64,000 bases of DNA from Actinospineispora eucalypti (GTDB taxonomy: Bacteria > Actinomycetota > Actinomycetes > Mycobacteriales > Pseudonocardiaceae), in NCBI GenBank assembly GCA_014208095.1, contig JACHMT010000001.1:1240001-1304000 (forward strand). Reading direction: 5' to 3'. The notes under the pieces were generated by a model that made no database searches, was not told the origin of the DNA, and saw only the letters and a list, made by a program, of their open reading frames with translations. Position numbers and translations under genes: made by a program. This document shows, in pieces, positions 63,373-64,000 of this stretch. Every line of letters starts with the position of its first letter. Positions within the stretch are counted from its first letter, which is position 1.

Positions 63373-64000
63373 ATGGGTGCGGTGATCGACTTTTCGGTGG
63401 CGCATTCGGCCAGGGTGTGGGACTACTGGCTGGGTGGTCGGGACAACCACGCCGCCGACCGGACGGCCGGTGACGCGGTGGCTGCCGTGTACCCGGACAT
63501 CGTGCGGGTGGCCAAGGAGACCCGGGGGCTGCTGGCGCGCGCGGTCCGGTACCTGGCCGGCGAGGTCGGCGTCCGGCAGTTCCTGGACATCGGCGCCGGG
63601 CTGCCCACCGTGCTCAACACGCACGAGGTGGCGCACGCGGTCGCCCCGGACGCCCAGGTGGTGTACGTGGACAACGACCCGCTGGTCGCCACCTACGCCC
63701 GCGCCTGGCTGGCCGACGGGCAGACCCAAGGGGTCCACTACCTGGAGGGCGACCTGCGCCGGCCCGGCGTGCTGATGGACGACGTGGCCGGGGTGCTGGA
63801 CCTGGAGCGACCGGTCGCGGTGATCTTCCTCGAGGTGCTCGGCCACGTGGCCTCGCTCGCGGAGATCCGCTCGATCCTGGCCAAGGTGATGTCGCCGGTG
63901 ACCTCCGGCAGCTACCTGGTGCTGGGGGACACGGCGGACACCGGACCGGAGATACGCCGGGCCGAGCGGGTCTTCGCGGCCACCGGCACCGTGCCGTACC
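63373..64000 (+). CDS. SAM-dependent methyltransferase (DUF574), 5' part
   Basis: The first 209 residues of a protein that runs off the window. The sequence ARVWDYWLGGRDNHAADR is the landmark of DUF574 methyltransferases, which are numerous in actinomycetes. The SAM motif is FLDIGAGLPT, followed by VVYVDNDPLV. The targets are mostly unknown. ATG 63373 has GGGGGAGG upstream. Confidence 0.9.
   Translation, partial: MGAVIDFSVAHSARVWDYWLGGRDNHAADRTAGDAVAAVYPDIVRVAKETRGLLARAVRYLAGEVGVRQFLDIGAGLPTVLNTHEVAHAVAPDAQVVYVDNDPLVATYARAWLADGQTQGVHYLEGDLRRPGVLMDDVAGVLDLERPVAVIFLEVLGHVASLAEIRSILAKVMSPVTSGSYLVLGDTADTGPEIRRAERVFAATGTVPY

Noticed and set aside
1..64000. tRNA, rRNA, integrase or transposase genes
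   Set aside because: None recognised by reading both strands; short or divergent ones cannot be fully excluded without a covariance or profile search.

Overview
The window is a 64-kb chromosomal segment of a high-GC actinomycete. Very high GC, frequent GTG starts, start/stop overlaps of the GTGA type, a NucS mismatch endonuclease, a DUF574 methyltransferase, DUF1206 and SPW membrane proteins, a MurA with Asp at the fosfomycin position, and both isobutyryl-CoA mutase and the ethylmalonyl-CoA pathway all fit the Pseudonocardiales/Streptomyces part of Actinobacteria. The order is inferred; I cannot name a genus. I saw no rRNA, tRNA, phage, integrase or transposase gene. Almost everything looks like ordinary chromosome.

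Layout. 0-9 kb: end of a DUF559 protein, a divergent SDR/TetR pair, murA, a DUF1206 protein, an ABC exporter, ethylmalonyl-CoA mutase and a coiled-coil protein. 9-14 kb: an ectoine-type uptake operon (ehuBCDA order), an orphan paralogous binding protein and a vapBC pair. 14-18 kb: a crotonase-fold protein, a hydrolase/TetR operon under a perfect palindrome, an acyl-CoA dehydrogenase and divergent nudix/nucS. 19-32 kb: a carbon-assimilation region with aldehyde dehydrogenase, a double 3-hydroxyacyl-CoA dehydrogenase, a DivIVA-like polar protein, crotonyl-CoA carboxylase/reductase, acyl-CoA epimerase, thiolase, MeaB GTPase and IcmA. 33-41 kb: envelope and redox genes, a metallopeptidase, two tandem GT87 transferases and an HxlR/hydrolase pair. 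41-63 kb: alpha-glucan genes (glgB, treS-pep2, glgE, glgP) interleaved with a SNF2/SWIM pair, a second vapBC, a class A beta-lactamase, HelD, SPW and TetR genes and a secreted beta-helix protein.

How the genes work together. Thiolase, hydroxyacyl-CoA dehydrogenase, Ccr, epimerase and Ecm cover much of the ethylmalonyl-CoA pathway, and MeaB and IcmA are connected cobalamin enzymes. Four promoters of this group share a GCTACC-N4-GGTAGC-like palindrome, which suggests one regulon. TreS, Pep2, GlgE and GlgB form the trehalose-to-alpha-glucan (maltose-1-phosphate) route and GlgP degrades the product.

The most unusual content is non-coding. (a) A 22-bp tandem repeat family occurs at five places; one array is an in-frame insertion in a glycosyltransferase gene. 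(b) Composite palindromes of 300-370 bp with 60-80-bp terminal inverted repeats fill three convergent intergenic gaps; a single arm cuts off a PIN gene. (c) Two families of smaller palindromes, one with CATGGTCA ends and one with a CGAAAATCG core, are scattered between genes. These repeats are my best candidate for an undescribed system.
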